Shown here one piece after another: positions 17,610 to 25,194 of a DNA stretch of 64,000 nt (positions within the stretch are counted from its first letter, which is position 1; each line of letters opens with the position of its first letter). The DNA is from JBBATK01 sp044228285 (lineage in GTDB: Bacteria > Bacteroidota > Ignavibacteria > Kapaibacteriales > NICIL-2). The stretch lies in contig JBGAVD010000001.1 in assembly GCA_044228285.1 (NCBI GenBank), positions 682,001 through 746,000 on the forward strand, read 5' to 3'. The notes below the pieces were generated by a model. It did not search any database and was not told where the DNA came from. It saw only the letters and a program-made list of their open reading frames with translations. A program made the translations under genes and the position numbers.

Positions 17610-18878
17610 TTAGGGGCGATTGAGAGGAAGAGTAAGAGTAATAGTGGTGCCCAGACCTTTGCCGGCGCTCGAAGCAGAGGCATCGCCGCCGTGAATCTCG
17701 GCAATGCGTTTTACAATGAACAGACCTAATCCAGTGCTATTCTCACCGCCTGTGGGTTGAGCCGAGAGACGTGAGAATTCGCGAAAGGCATGGGCGATAT
17801 CGTCAGAACTCATTCCCAAACCCGTATCGCTGACTTCCAGTACTAAGTACTGTTCGTCGCAGGTAGAACGTAGAGATACAGATCCGCCCTCAGGTGTGTA
17901 TTTGATTGCATTACTCACCAAGTTATCAAGAGCCTTGCGAAGTTGGATTTCGTCTCCGATATACTGTCGGCATTCCGACCGTATATCCACATTAATCCAA
18001 ATGTTCTTTCGCTCTGCATTCGAGCTAAAGGCCCGAGCAGAAGAACGAAGAAGATTGCCAACATCGATGTGATCTGAGCGCAAGGTGAGGTCTGGCTTAC
18101 TGAGCATAGCAATAGAGAGCATGTCTTCAACCAACGAACGCATCAGTTCTGATGAGCTGCGAGCAATGTCGAGGAACTCAATTTCTTCTGGACGCCCAGC
18201 GCACATTTTGTGAAGTTCCGTGAGAACTGAATCCAAATTGTTGAGTGGATTTTGCAGATCATGGACCGACATGCGAATCACTTGCTCACGCGATTGCTGT
18301 AAAGATTGTAATGACTCATTTGCGCGTTGCAATTCAGATGACCGTAAGGCTACGAGTTTCTCTAAGTGAAGATTGTGCTCTTGCACACGCGTCATGAGAT
18401 CTTCGTTCGAGGTCCGCAGGTGTATCAACTCTACTACACGATTAATCATCATGCGGAGTTGCAAGAGTTCTATTGGCTTGGTGAGGTAATACGCAATGCT
18501 GGCTTCATTGATGGCGCGGATGAGCGCTGCCATATCGGTATAGCCAGTCATGAGAATACGTTCGCATTCTGGGCGGAGTGACTTAAACTCTGTGAGCAGG
18601 GCAGCACCGTTGTCACGACCTAATTTGAGATCGCAGATCACCAAGTCAAAATCATAGGCAGAGAAAAGCTTGCGCGCGCTGTCGATATTATCGCAGCCTA
18701 TAATCTCGTACTCATCTTGAAAAAACAACTGAATGGCATCGAGCATCGCTTGCTCGTCATCAACAACCAGTATGCGAAGCTGGGTGGCGTCGAGCGTGCG
18801 CTCAAACTGCATTCTATCTGTTGTCGAAACAGATGCAGTAGGGAGCTCCGAAGATATGCGATGAGATGACCGGTCCAT
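17610..18878 (-). CDS. Hybrid receiver-histidine kinase (REC-HisKA-HATPase)
   Basis: A cytoplasmic two-component protein with the domain order receiver then kinase. The receiver begins ILVVDDEQAM, with phospho-acceptor Asp in LVICDLKLG and Lys in YYLTKPIE. A coiled coil of about 50 residues (HNLHLEKLVALRSSELQRAN) follows. The HisKA H-box is MSVHDLQNPLNNLDS, the N-box is DNLVSNAIKYTPEGG, and the G-boxes are VSDTGLGMS and GLGLFIVKRIAEIHGG. There is no membrane segment, so it probably takes phosphate or signal from another kinase. ATG 18878 is preferred (422 residues); the frame opens 13 codons upstream at 18917. No cognate regulator is adjacent. Confidence 0.92.
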   Translation of the reverse strand: MDRSSHRISSELPTASVSTTDRMQFERTLDATQLRILVVDDEQAMLDAIQLFFQDEYEIIGCDNIDSARKLFSAYDFDLVICDLKLGRDNGAALLTEFKSLRPECERILMTGYTDMAALIRAINEASIAYYLTKPIELLQLRMMINRVVELIHLRTSNEDLMTRVQEHNLHLEKLVALRSSELQRANESLQSLQQSREQVIRMSVHDLQNPLNNLDSVLTELHKMCAGRPEEIEFLDIARSSSELMRSLVEDMLSIAMLSKPDLTLRSDHIDVGNLLRSSARAFSSNAERKNIWINVDIRSECRQYIGDEIQLRKALDNLVSNAIKYTPEGGSVSLRSTCDEQYLVLEVSDTGLGMSSDDIAHAFREFSRLSAQPTGGENSTGLGLFIVKRIAEIHGGDASASSAGKGLGTTITLTLPLNRP

Positions 18879-19005
18879 GGTTGTTTGTTTGAGCGGCGAA
18901 AGCCTGAATAGAAGCAAAGATAAAAAAACAAACGCCGGTATTTCGGCTGTCTGCGAATTTGTTTTCGCGTAATTTGAGTCAGGGGAATACTCATCTCACA
19001 CTTGA

Positions 19006-19671
19006 ATGATAGCACTACTCGTAGGTTTGGCATCCGGATTTGTCATCTCAATGCCACCCGGACCCGTTGCAGCATTTACTATTGAAACCACTTTATCGAA
19101 AGGCAAGCGTACAGGAATGAGCGTGGGACTGGGTGTGGCGTTCATAGACACACTTTTTTGTCTTGGCATTCTGTTCGCCTCCTCAGCAATTATTGGCTGG
19201 TTCCTCGATTTAGCAGCGGCTTATCCAACAGCATCCCTCGTGCTTCGCGTTCTGGTTATCATTGCAATTTTTGTATACGCAGTGTTGCAGTTTAGAGCCG
19301 GACCTGAGGTGAAAGACCACTCACGTGTGCATCTCGAACAAAAGATCCATAGCACTACACCTATCATCATTGGTGCTGCAACGGCAATGAGCAATGCCTT
19401 CAACCCGACCTTTTTACCCTCGCTGACCGCTCTTCTTGCTTCAATAAGTTCACAAGTTCCGCAGGTGCACGAGAACCTTCTCGACAAGTGGCTCTTCGCC
19501 CTAGGCTTTGGAGCTGGCACCTATGGCTGGCTTCACGTGATTATCTCTATGGTGCATCGTCATCATGCGTTGGTTTCTCCGCACACCATGATCATCATAC
19601 GCAGAGTAGGTGCACTCATCTTTATCGGCTTTGCGCTGTTTTTGGCTTGGAAGATGATCGAGCAGATCTAA
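19006..19671 (+). CDS. LysE family translocator
   Basis: A 221-residue membrane protein of the LysE/RhtB superfamily, exporters of amino acids or related small molecules. The N-terminal signature is visible in GFVISMPPGPVAAFTIETTLSKGKRTG-like order (residues about 11-37), with about six hydrophobic helices and the mid-protein NAFNPTFLPSL block. The substrate is not predictable. It is divergent from the histidine kinase gene with only about 125 bp between them. It ends 94 bp before the exonuclease gene, so the two may be cotranscribed. Confidence 0.85.
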   Translation: MIALLVGLASGFVISMPPGPVAAFTIETTLSKGKRTGMSVGLGVAFIDTLFCLGILFASSAIIGWFLDLAAAYPTASLVLRVLVIIAIFVYAVLQFRAGPEVKDHSRVHLEQKIHSTTPIIIGAATAMSNAFNPTFLPSLTALLASISSQVPQVHENLLDKWLFALGFGAGTYGWLHVIISMVHRHHALVSPHTMIIIRRVGALIFIGFALFLAWKMIEQI

Positions 19672-19764
19672 GTTTTCCACCTTCTGATCTGGCTGCATTC
19701 GGAGATGCCTTGACAGCTAGTTTTGTATTGCAGCTTCAGCTTTTTTATACTTCACCCTACGCCC

Positions 19765-20508
19765 ATGCAACATTATCTCGTCCTAGATATTGAAACCTCG
19801 CCCGAGGATTGGACACAATTCGATGAGGCTCAACAAGAGTATTTGCTTCGAGGCGCTAGCAGCTCTGAAGAGCAAGAACGCAAGAAAAGCGAGATGGCTC
19901 TGGCTCCCTTGACTGGAAAAGTGGTGTGCATTGGTATCATCCACATGGTACGAGAAGATGATGGCAGTTGGCGCGAGGAGAAACGGGTCAGCTTGATTCG
20001 CAACTTCAATGATGAAGAAGAAAAGTCGAGGGAAGAGTTGGCCTCGGGAAGCACGATGATCTGTAGCTCTGAGCGCACTATGCTGAAGGATTTTTGGAAG
20101 TACTTGCGATCGTTAAACGACGGACAACGTCGTGTGCACTATGTAACCTTTAACGGTCGCGGCTTCGACTTCCCATACCTCATGCTCCGCTCCGCAATGC
20201 TTGGTATTCGTCCAAGCACGAACCTCATGGCTGGCACTCGTTGGAACTACAGGGACTCGCATACTGATCTTTTAGATGAGCTGACATTTCAGATGCCACA
20301 GATGAACGGCGCAACACGTCGTTTTAATTTGGACTTTTACACGAAGACATTCGGTATCCGTTCTCCAAAGACTGAAGGTGTAGACGGAAGTAAAGTTGGT
20401 GAGCTCTATGCGAAAAAAGAATATGCTGTCATCGCTGAATATTGTCTGCGTGATGTGCAAGCAACATGGGAACTGTATCTGGTCTGGCTTGAACTCCTGA
20501 AAATGTAG
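19765..20508 (+). CDS. Predicted 3'-5' exonuclease (PolB-like, DnaQ fold)
   Basis: A 247-residue predicted exonuclease with the RNase H-like DEDDy fold. Exo I is YLVLDIETSPEDW (D and E catalytic), Exo II is the block FNGRGFDFPYLMLR, and Exo III is YCLRDVQATWELY (Y-x3-D). It resembles the proofreading domain of family B DNA polymerases without the polymerase, as in the predicted 3'-5' exonuclease family PF10108. The frame opens at 19723, but ATG 19765 (MQHYLVLDIET) begins directly before the first strand and is more credible. The role is probably DNA or RNA end processing. Confidence 0.85.
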   Translation: MQHYLVLDIETSPEDWTQFDEAQQEYLLRGASSSEEQERKKSEMALAPLTGKVVCIGIIHMVREDDGSWREEKRVSLIRNFNDEEEKSREELASGSTMICSSERTMLKDFWKYLRSLNDGQRRVHYVTFNGRGFDFPYLMLRSAMLGIRPSTNLMAGTRWNYRDSHTDLLDELTFQMPQMNGATRRFNLDFYTKTFGIRSPKTEGVDGSKVGELYAKKEYAVIAEYCLRDVQATWELYLVWLELLKM

Positions 20509-20546
20509 ATACTAGCTTTACTTTCGCTCAAACGGTTTTTTGTTAA

Positions 20547-20569
20547 GCTGCGGGCCAAAGGCCCGCAGC
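20547..20569. terminator. GC-rich hairpin between convergent genes
   Basis: GCTGCGGGCC-aaa-GGCCCGCAGC, a perfect 10-bp stem 40 bp past the exonuclease stop. It has no T-run on the plus strand, so it may be a terminator or only a structural 3' end. Confidence 0.55.
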
Positions 20570-20749
20570 GAATAAGAAGTCTCAAGAAGATCCGCTCACT
20601 TCAGGATGAAGACTCCAAGCTTTGAAGAATAAGTTGCCCTTACAGCCAACGGACAGAGAGCACTGAGTTCCTTTTTCGAAGACAATGCGCAGCACTACGT
20701 TTGCGTGGAGAATGATCGGTACAATCTTGACAATCATTCTGCAGAGATC

Positions 20750-21769
20750 TCATTGCTTCGCACTCTTGGTACTAGACTGTTTAGCGCTGTTCGTTTTTGT
20801 AGGCGTTGTTTGGAGACGATCCTTTGCTTTACTAAGCCTTGCGCGTGCTCGACGCTGCTCATAGGTGTATTCTGCTACTTCAGCCGAAACGAGAATAATG
20901 AGTGCTGAGTAGTATATCCAGATAGCAGAGGCGACAAGTACGGAGAAGGTTCCATAGAAACGTCCGAACTCAGCGATGTGATTTAGATAGTAGGTAAAAC
21001 CGAATCGAGCACTTTCCCAAAGTACCATACTACTTAAACTCGCTGTAACGATGATAAACAGGGGCTGAGGTTTGTTTGGTACAAATCGCAAGAGAATGCC
21101 GAAGGAAATGAAGGCAGTTATGGCTGATATTCCCAGTGCTATAATACTGCTCAAGTGAAAGTTCTCCATCCAGGGCACCGCCTGAGTAAGACTCGAACTG
21201 AAAACTGATGCGAGCGGTGTTAACAGCGTTGATGCAAGGATGAGGACAGCGACAACAATGGTGAAGAACACATCTTTGATTCTATACCATAAGAAGAATC
21301 GAGGAGTGCTGATGCTGAAGATGGCGTTGAAGGCAGTGCGCAGAGATGAGAAGAGGGCGGAAGAGGTCCAGATCAGGATTCCAAGACCAACATAACCCGC
21401 AGTGCGACTTGTGTCTCGAACCACACGGATTTCATCGATGATTGTTCGCACAAACTCCATAGTGCCTGACGTAGCAGGTAGTGCATCTAGCAGAGTACGT
21501 TGTACGTTGCCGATCACCAAGTCTAAATCAACAATGGAGCTTGCAACGTAGATGGCAAGGAGGAGGAGTGGTAAGAGACAGAGCAAAACGTTGAAGGAAA
21601 GTCCCGCAGCCAACAAATACACATGCAGAGCATCTAGCCGATCGCTCAGGGTGACAAGATGATTCCACACACCACGAATGAGCTCAGGGTGCGCCTTCTG
21701 CGCACTGAGTCTTCGCTGAGCGCTAGTTTGGGTGTTTGTATGTGAGCTTTTAGCAAGACCAGAACTCAT
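20750..21769 (-). CDS. YihY/BrkB family inner-membrane protein
   Basis: A 339-residue integral membrane protein of the YihY/BrkB family (formerly misannotated as RNase BN), whose function is not established. Six hydrophobic helices are visible, starting LLAAGLSFNVLLCLLPLLLLAIYV, and the family signature GTFSVLVASAIWIYYSALIIL with GAEVA-like VSAEVAEY lies near the C-terminus. The last 35 residues are a basic Lys/Ser/Thr-rich tail. Some relatives affect lipid or phosphatidylglycerol trafficking. It is divergent from the glycosyltransferase gene with about 60 bp between starts. Confidence 0.88.
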   Translation of the reverse strand: MSSGLAKSSHTNTQTSAQRRLSAQKAHPELIRGVWNHLVTLSDRLDALHVYLLAAGLSFNVLLCLLPLLLLAIYVASSIVDLDLVIGNVQRTLLDALPATSGTMEFVRTIIDEIRVVRDTSRTAGYVGLGILIWTSSALFSSLRTAFNAIFSISTPRFFLWYRIKDVFFTIVVAVLILASTLLTPLASVFSSSLTQAVPWMENFHLSSIIALGISAITAFISFGILLRFVPNKPQPLFIIVTASLSSMVLWESARFGFTYYLNHIAEFGRFYGTFSVLVASAIWIYYSALIILVSAEVAEYTYEQRRARARLSKAKDRLQTTPTKTNSAKQSSTKSAKQ

Positions 21770-21830
21770 GAGCTACTTCGCTAGCAAGCGATCCGTATTT
21801 TGATGCAAATTATCAACAACACTCCAGCAG

Positions 21831-22961
21831 ATGGACTATAAAAAGATCCTGATTTTGTCGGTATCCTCTGGCGCTGGCCACGTACGTGCCGCCGAAGCGC
21901 TCGTCAGCGCTTTTCATTCGACAAATTCAGCCCAAGAGATTGTGCACTTGGATACCTTACAGTACACTTCTAAGGCGGTGCGGACGCTTTACAGCAAAGC
22001 CTATTTCGAGATGGCTCGCACCGTGCCAGATGTGCTGGGTTGGATGTATGGAATGCTCGACAAGCCCTGGCGTAACGAAAAGAAAATGCGAGCTCTGGAG
22101 CGCATCAACGTAGCCTTGTTTATGAGACTCCTGCGCAAGATCCAACCCGATCTTGTGATTAGTACCCACTTTCTTCCTGCAGATATTCTGAGCTATTTGA
22201 GGCGAAAGGAGCAAGTCAGCTGTCGTTCCGTGGTTGTCATCACCGACTTCGATGCCCACGCCATGTGGCTTAATCGCGATGTAGATTTCTATTGCACTGC
22301 CTGCGAAGAAGAAAGTGTGTACTTACAGAAACTGGGTATAGCTGCAGAGAAGATGTGCACGACAGGCATTCCTATTGATCCAGTCTTTCGTGAGAAGAAG
22401 GATAAAGCGGAAATGCGACGGAACTTCGGACTAGATGAGAAGCTTCCGGTGATCTTGGTTTCTGCAGGTGGATACGGAGTTCTGGACAGCTGCGCTATAC
22501 TCAAAGCCTTAGCCGATCTTCAACGTCCGGTGCAAGTTGTAGCCTTGTGCGGACATAACGACGAACTGAAAGCAGAAGTGCAGAGCTTCGCAGCAGAGCA
22601 TTCCGGAACGCTTCAGATACATGCGGTCGGCTTCACAAAGAAGATGGACGAGTATATGAGTGCTGCCGATATCATCATCGGTAAACCAGGTGGATTGACC
22701 ACGAGCGAGTCGCTCGCTAAGGGACTTGCCATGATCATCCTACATCCCATCCCTGGACAAGAAGAACGCAATAGCGACTACTTGCTTGAGAACGGTGTTG
22801 CTCTCAAATGCAACAACTTGCAAACACTTGCATACAAAGTTGAACTGCTCCTCGCGAACCCGCAGAGGTTGCAGCGAATGCAGGCTCAAGCTCTCTCTAT
22901 TGCAAAGCCAAACGCAGCGGTAGCAGTCGTGAATGCCCTGTGCGGTGAAAAAGTACATTAG
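21831..22961 (+). CDS. MGDG synthase-like glycosyltransferase (GT28)
   Basis: A 376-residue glycosyltransferase resembling monogalactosyl-/monoglucosyl-diacylglycerol synthases (UgtP type). These transfer sugar from UDP-sugar to diacylglycerol to make membrane glycolipids. The N-terminal domain has the family opening SVSSGAGHVRAAEAL (residues 11-25) and STHFLPADILSYL. The C-terminal GT28 domain has VILVSAGGYG, then the nucleotide-sugar site IIIGKPGGLTTSESLAKG and PIPGQEERNSDYL. No transmembrane helix is present; it would be a peripheral inner-membrane enzyme. The sugar is unknown. Confidence 0.92.
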   Translation: MDYKKILILSVSSGAGHVRAAEALVSAFHSTNSAQEIVHLDTLQYTSKAVRTLYSKAYFEMARTVPDVLGWMYGMLDKPWRNEKKMRALERINVALFMRLLRKIQPDLVISTHFLPADILSYLRRKEQVSCRSVVVITDFDAHAMWLNRDVDFYCTACEEESVYLQKLGIAAEKMCTTGIPIDPVFREKKDKAEMRRNFGLDEKLPVILVSAGGYGVLDSCAILKALADLQRPVQVVALCGHNDELKAEVQSFAAEHSGTLQIHAVGFTKKMDEYMSAADIIIGKPGGLTTSESLAKGLAMIILHPIPGQEERNSDYLLENGVALKCNNLQTLAYKVELLLANPQRLQRMQAQALSIAKPNAAVAVVNALCGEKVH

Positions 22962-23457
22962 CTATTGTTTTCATCTTCTTGATCGTACAGAGCCCAAGGT
23001 TCCCGAGAGCAGGCGTGGGGGCAGAGTCGTGACATCTCTCGTGTCGACTCGATTCGTCTTACACACTGTGTGCCTGAACTACAGTTCCTCGATGCTGTTC
23101 ATCGCTTGACGGAAGTGTAGCCCATACCGCTGGCTGAAGAGAAATCAACGAGACATGTTCCCAGAGCACGGTCCACCAGAGCATGGAAACGAAGCGCTTC
23201 GCAGCTTCGTTTAACCAGCTAGGTGAGAAGCGCGAGCAGCCAAGACCATTGAACACTTGTCGGGCGAGCTGATAGTACCTACCTGTTGATATGATTCCGA
23301 AACAAGGCAACACGCCTTACGAATCCGCGACTCGTGCGGTTGAGTCAGTATAGAAAGCGGAGCCGTCGAATAGGTCAAAAAGACCAATTTCTTCGTGAAA
23401 AGGCAGCTTTTACTCATGAGAGCTCTTACTTTTCAACACCAAGCATCACGAGCATCC
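22962..23457. other. Intergenic region left of the IS1-family element
   Basis: About 500 bp with no credible gene. It contains a hairpin at 23187-23212 built around GAAGCGCTTC and ends in the 8-bp target sequence GAGCATCC (23450-23457) that is duplicated at the other end of the mobile element. Before insertion this DNA ran directly into the spacer before dus. Confidence 0.5.
23187..23212. repeat. Hairpin AAACGAAGC ... GCTTCGTTT
   Basis: A 9-bp perfect inverted repeat with an 8-base loop that itself contains GCTTCG. The GAAGCGCTTC core matches the one at 1107-1116. Confidence 0.5.
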
Positions 23458-23486
23458 GGTCATGGTACAGTTTGAAATTAATCCTC
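23458..23486 (+). repeat. Left terminal inverted repeat of the IS1-family element
   Basis: GGTCATGGTACAG followed by TTTGAAATTAATCCTC; identical as reverse complement to 26736-26764. Confidence 0.92.
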
Positions 23487-23511
23487 CAATTCAAACCAAT
23501 GCAATCCGTCG

Positions 23512-23519
23512 TAACTTTG
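23512..23519 (+). promoter_or_regulatory. TAnnTTTG element at the 78-residue ORF
   Basis: TAACTTTG followed by C only 4 bp before ATG 23524. If used as a -7 element, the transcript would be leaderless or the true start would lie downstream. Confidence 0.35.
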
Positions 23520-23523
23520 CAGT

Positions 23524-23760
23524 ATGAAAACACACAGAACATACAAGCGCAAAGGTGACTTCTCCCAACGAGCTATGCAGATAGTCAACATCAGCACCGG
23601 AGAACAAGAAGACGAATACACCGAAAAGAATCCCGCCGCCGTAGAACTCGGTCGCTTGGGTGGTCTCAAAGGAGGCAAAGCAAGGGCTGAGAAACTTGCC
23701 GAAGAAGAACGAAAGGCTGTTGCGAAAAAGGCAAACTCTGTTCGGAATTCCAAGGAGTAG
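23524..23760 (+). CDS. Small basic KGG-type protein (transposon passenger)
   Basis: A 78-residue, highly charged protein of unknown function. After a variable N-terminus (acidic GEQEDEYTEK around residues 25-34) it has NPAAVELGRLGGLKGGKARA (residues 36-55) and a helix EKLAEEERKAVAKKANSV. This LGRLGGxKGGxARAxxLxxEER pattern is seen in many small bacterial proteins of unknown function and resembles nucleic-acid-binding KGG repeats; that resemblance is from memory and not a proof of role. It is the first passenger after the left inverted repeat, in the same orientation as the transposase. Confidence 0.7.
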   Translation: MKTHRTYKRKGDFSQRAMQIVNISTGEQEDEYTEKNPAAVELGRLGGLKGGKARAEKLAEEERKAVAKKANSVRNSKE

Positions 23761-23937
23761 GCAACAAGCTAATCCCGCCTTACTAATTGAGCTGATTACG
23801 TGAAAAATAATATATACATGTGTAAAGCACTATAAGTCAATAACATACAGACGTAAAACTTCCACAATCTTACCCCTAATGACATTGCTACGCAAGCTTT
23901 TGTAAAAAAAGACTTGCGCGCATCGCCTTTGGTTCCG

Positions 23938-23945
23938 TAACTTTG
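23938..23945 (+). promoter_or_regulatory. TAnnTTTG promoter for the 257-residue passenger
   Basis: TAACTTTG 31 bp before ATG 23977, with a TTG at 23914-23916 at a fitting -33 distance. Confidence 0.5.
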
Positions 23946-23976
23946 AGAGCCTATTATTTAACATATTCTCAATACA

Positions 23977-24750
23977 ATGGAACAAGACAAAGTCATCAAG
24001 CCCGCCAAAGGCTCTTTACGTAGTGCTTCGTATCCGAGCATCACACTGGAAAAAGCAGTCAATCTGGTAGAGAAAATCTACGACAAGCTGGGCTCCGCAG
24101 CATTTTTTAATCGTGATCAGATTGCCGAAGTGCTCGGACAAGCTCCGCCGACAATCTTTAGTCAGGTCAGCAGCTGTACGCAGTACGGACTTCTTGTGAT
24201 GAAGTCAGGGGAAGGTTATAAGACGTCAGAGCTATTTCAAGCACTGCACCACCCGTTAAACGAGTCTGAGCGCCATGCAAGTGCAATTAGAGCGATTCAA
24301 TCCCCGCCACTGTACAAATTACTGTTTGATGAGTTTAGAGACTTAGCAGTGCCTCCTCACGTGGGACTGTCTCACTTATTAGTGCGTAAATTCAGTATTA
24401 CAGATACAGCGAGGGAGCGAGCGACATCAATCTTCTTGAAGAATTTAGAGGATCTGAAATTACTCCGCAATGATAGACGTCTCGCCTTTGAAACCTCCAG
24501 CAGCGACGACGATCGCTCAATGGTTGAGGCTTCGTATGAGATTGTTCCACCAGCAAAAGATATCGGGGGTATGCAGGATCAGGTTTATCCTCTTGCGTTA
24601 CCACCGGCAAAGCAATCAGGATCTGTATCCATTTCTATCCCTCTTAAAGGACAGAGAACAGCCACATTAACCTTGCCAAGCGATTTTACAAAGGGTGAAA
24701 TCGCGAGAATCGCCAAATTCGTAGACGCATTAAAGGATGATTTGGAATAA
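23977..24750 (+). CDS. Uncharacterised protein, likely winged-helix DNA-binding (transposon passenger)
   Basis: A 257-residue soluble protein that I do not recognise. Residues 18-75 (ITLEKAVNLVEKIYDKLGSAAFFNRDQIAEVLGQ, split here by description, then a TIFSQVSSCTQYGLL helix) read like a winged-helix module. A second similar block (HLLVRKFSITDTARERATSIFLKNLEDLKLL) occurs around residues 130-160. The C-terminal part has strands VSISIPL and RTATLTLPSDFT followed by a helix, as if for oligomerisation. It carries its own TAnnTTTG promoter and terminator. Within the element it may be a regulator or target-site factor, but this is inference. Confidence 0.65.
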   Translation: MEQDKVIKPAKGSLRSASYPSITLEKAVNLVEKIYDKLGSAAFFNRDQIAEVLGQAPPTIFSQVSSCTQYGLLVMKSGEGYKTSELFQALHHPLNESERHASAIRAIQSPPLYKLLFDEFRDLAVPPHVGLSHLLVRKFSITDTARERATSIFLKNLEDLKLLRNDRRLAFETSSSDDDRSMVEASYEIVPPAKDIGGMQDQVYPLALPPAKQSGSVSISIPLKGQRTATLTLPSDFTKGEIARIAKFVDALKDDLE

Positions 24751-24774
24751 AAAAGGCATGTTTCCATGCCTTTT
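24751..24774 (+). terminator. Intrinsic terminator of the 257-residue gene
   Basis: AAAAGGCATG-tttc-CATGCCTTTT starting one base after the stop codon; 10-bp stem with a short T-run. Confidence 0.8.
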
Positions 24775-24822
24775 GCCTATTATCCTATCCATTAAGGAAC
24801 AAGATAAATTCTCTGTTACTCG

Positions 24823-25038
24823 CCCCGTAAGGGGAATTTCATTAACCCAATCTTCGGTATTACCAGTACCGATGAAACTGAGAGGAGGCGGTTATGGATT
24901 TCTATCAATTCTTCGCGATAATGGTGTATGCTGTGACAGCATACAAAAATCGCAGGATAATATAGACAACCCGGTACGCCGGGTTGTCGCACTGTAAACA
25001 TCAATTTCAGTGCTAAAATAGCGCTTTCCTTCCAAAGC
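24823..25038 (+). ncRNA. Candidate structured RNA inside the transposon
   Basis: Successive stem-loops fill this non-coding gap. They are CCCC-gtaa-GGGG (24823-24834, GNRA-type loop) and TCGGTA/TACCGA (24854-24872). GCGAT/ATCGC then encloses TGTATGCTG-tga-CAGCATACA (24915-24953). After it come GACAACCCGG-tacg-CCGGGTTGTC (24965-24988), GCACTG/CAGTGC (24989-25013) and GCTTT/AAAGC (25023-25038). Such density of perfect stems with tetraloops suggests a folded RNA between the passenger gene and the transposase. It could instead be the structured mRNA of the small ORF at 24894. No known RNA family is recognised. Confidence 0.45.
24894..24965 (+). CDS. Possible 23-residue hydrophobic peptide
   Basis: A tiny ORF, MDFYQFFAIMVYAVTAY followed by KNRRII, preceded by the strong Shine-Dalgarno sequence GAGGAGG five bases before the ATG. 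A hydrophobic helix followed by a short basic tail is the layout of type I toxins and holin-like peptides. It is embedded in a run of stem-loops, as toxin mRNAs often are. There is no homology evidence and the ORF could be accidental; confidence is low. Confidence 0.3.
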   Translation: MDFYQFFAIMVYAVTAYKNRRII

Positions 25039-25104
25039 AGCAACTTATTCTCGGTCATTCGATCCAATTTTTCTAAAACCTATGGTTATTGAGTTCTCTG
25101 TCGT

Positions 25105-25125
25105 GATTAATATTTCAAACTGTAC
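25105..25125 (+). repeat. Internal diverged copy of the transposon end
   Basis: GATTAATATTTCAAACTGTAC matches the right inverted repeat (26739 onward) apart from a 2-bp insertion, in the same orientation as the right end. With the left end at 23458 it would bracket the passenger segment. Confidence 0.65.
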
Positions 25126-25131
25126 TTTCTC

Positions 25132-25160
25132 TTGACTGGTCTTGTGAAATTACATATAAT
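25132..25160 (+). promoter_or_regulatory. Sigma70-type promoter of the transposase gene
   Basis: TTGACT, 17-bp spacer, TATAAT: near-perfect E. coli-type consensus, unlike the TAnnTTTG elements elsewhere in the window. The start codon lies 34 bp downstream. Confidence 0.65.
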
Positions 25161-25194
25161 TGTACCGTAGTAATTGACCAAAGAAAGTACAGCA

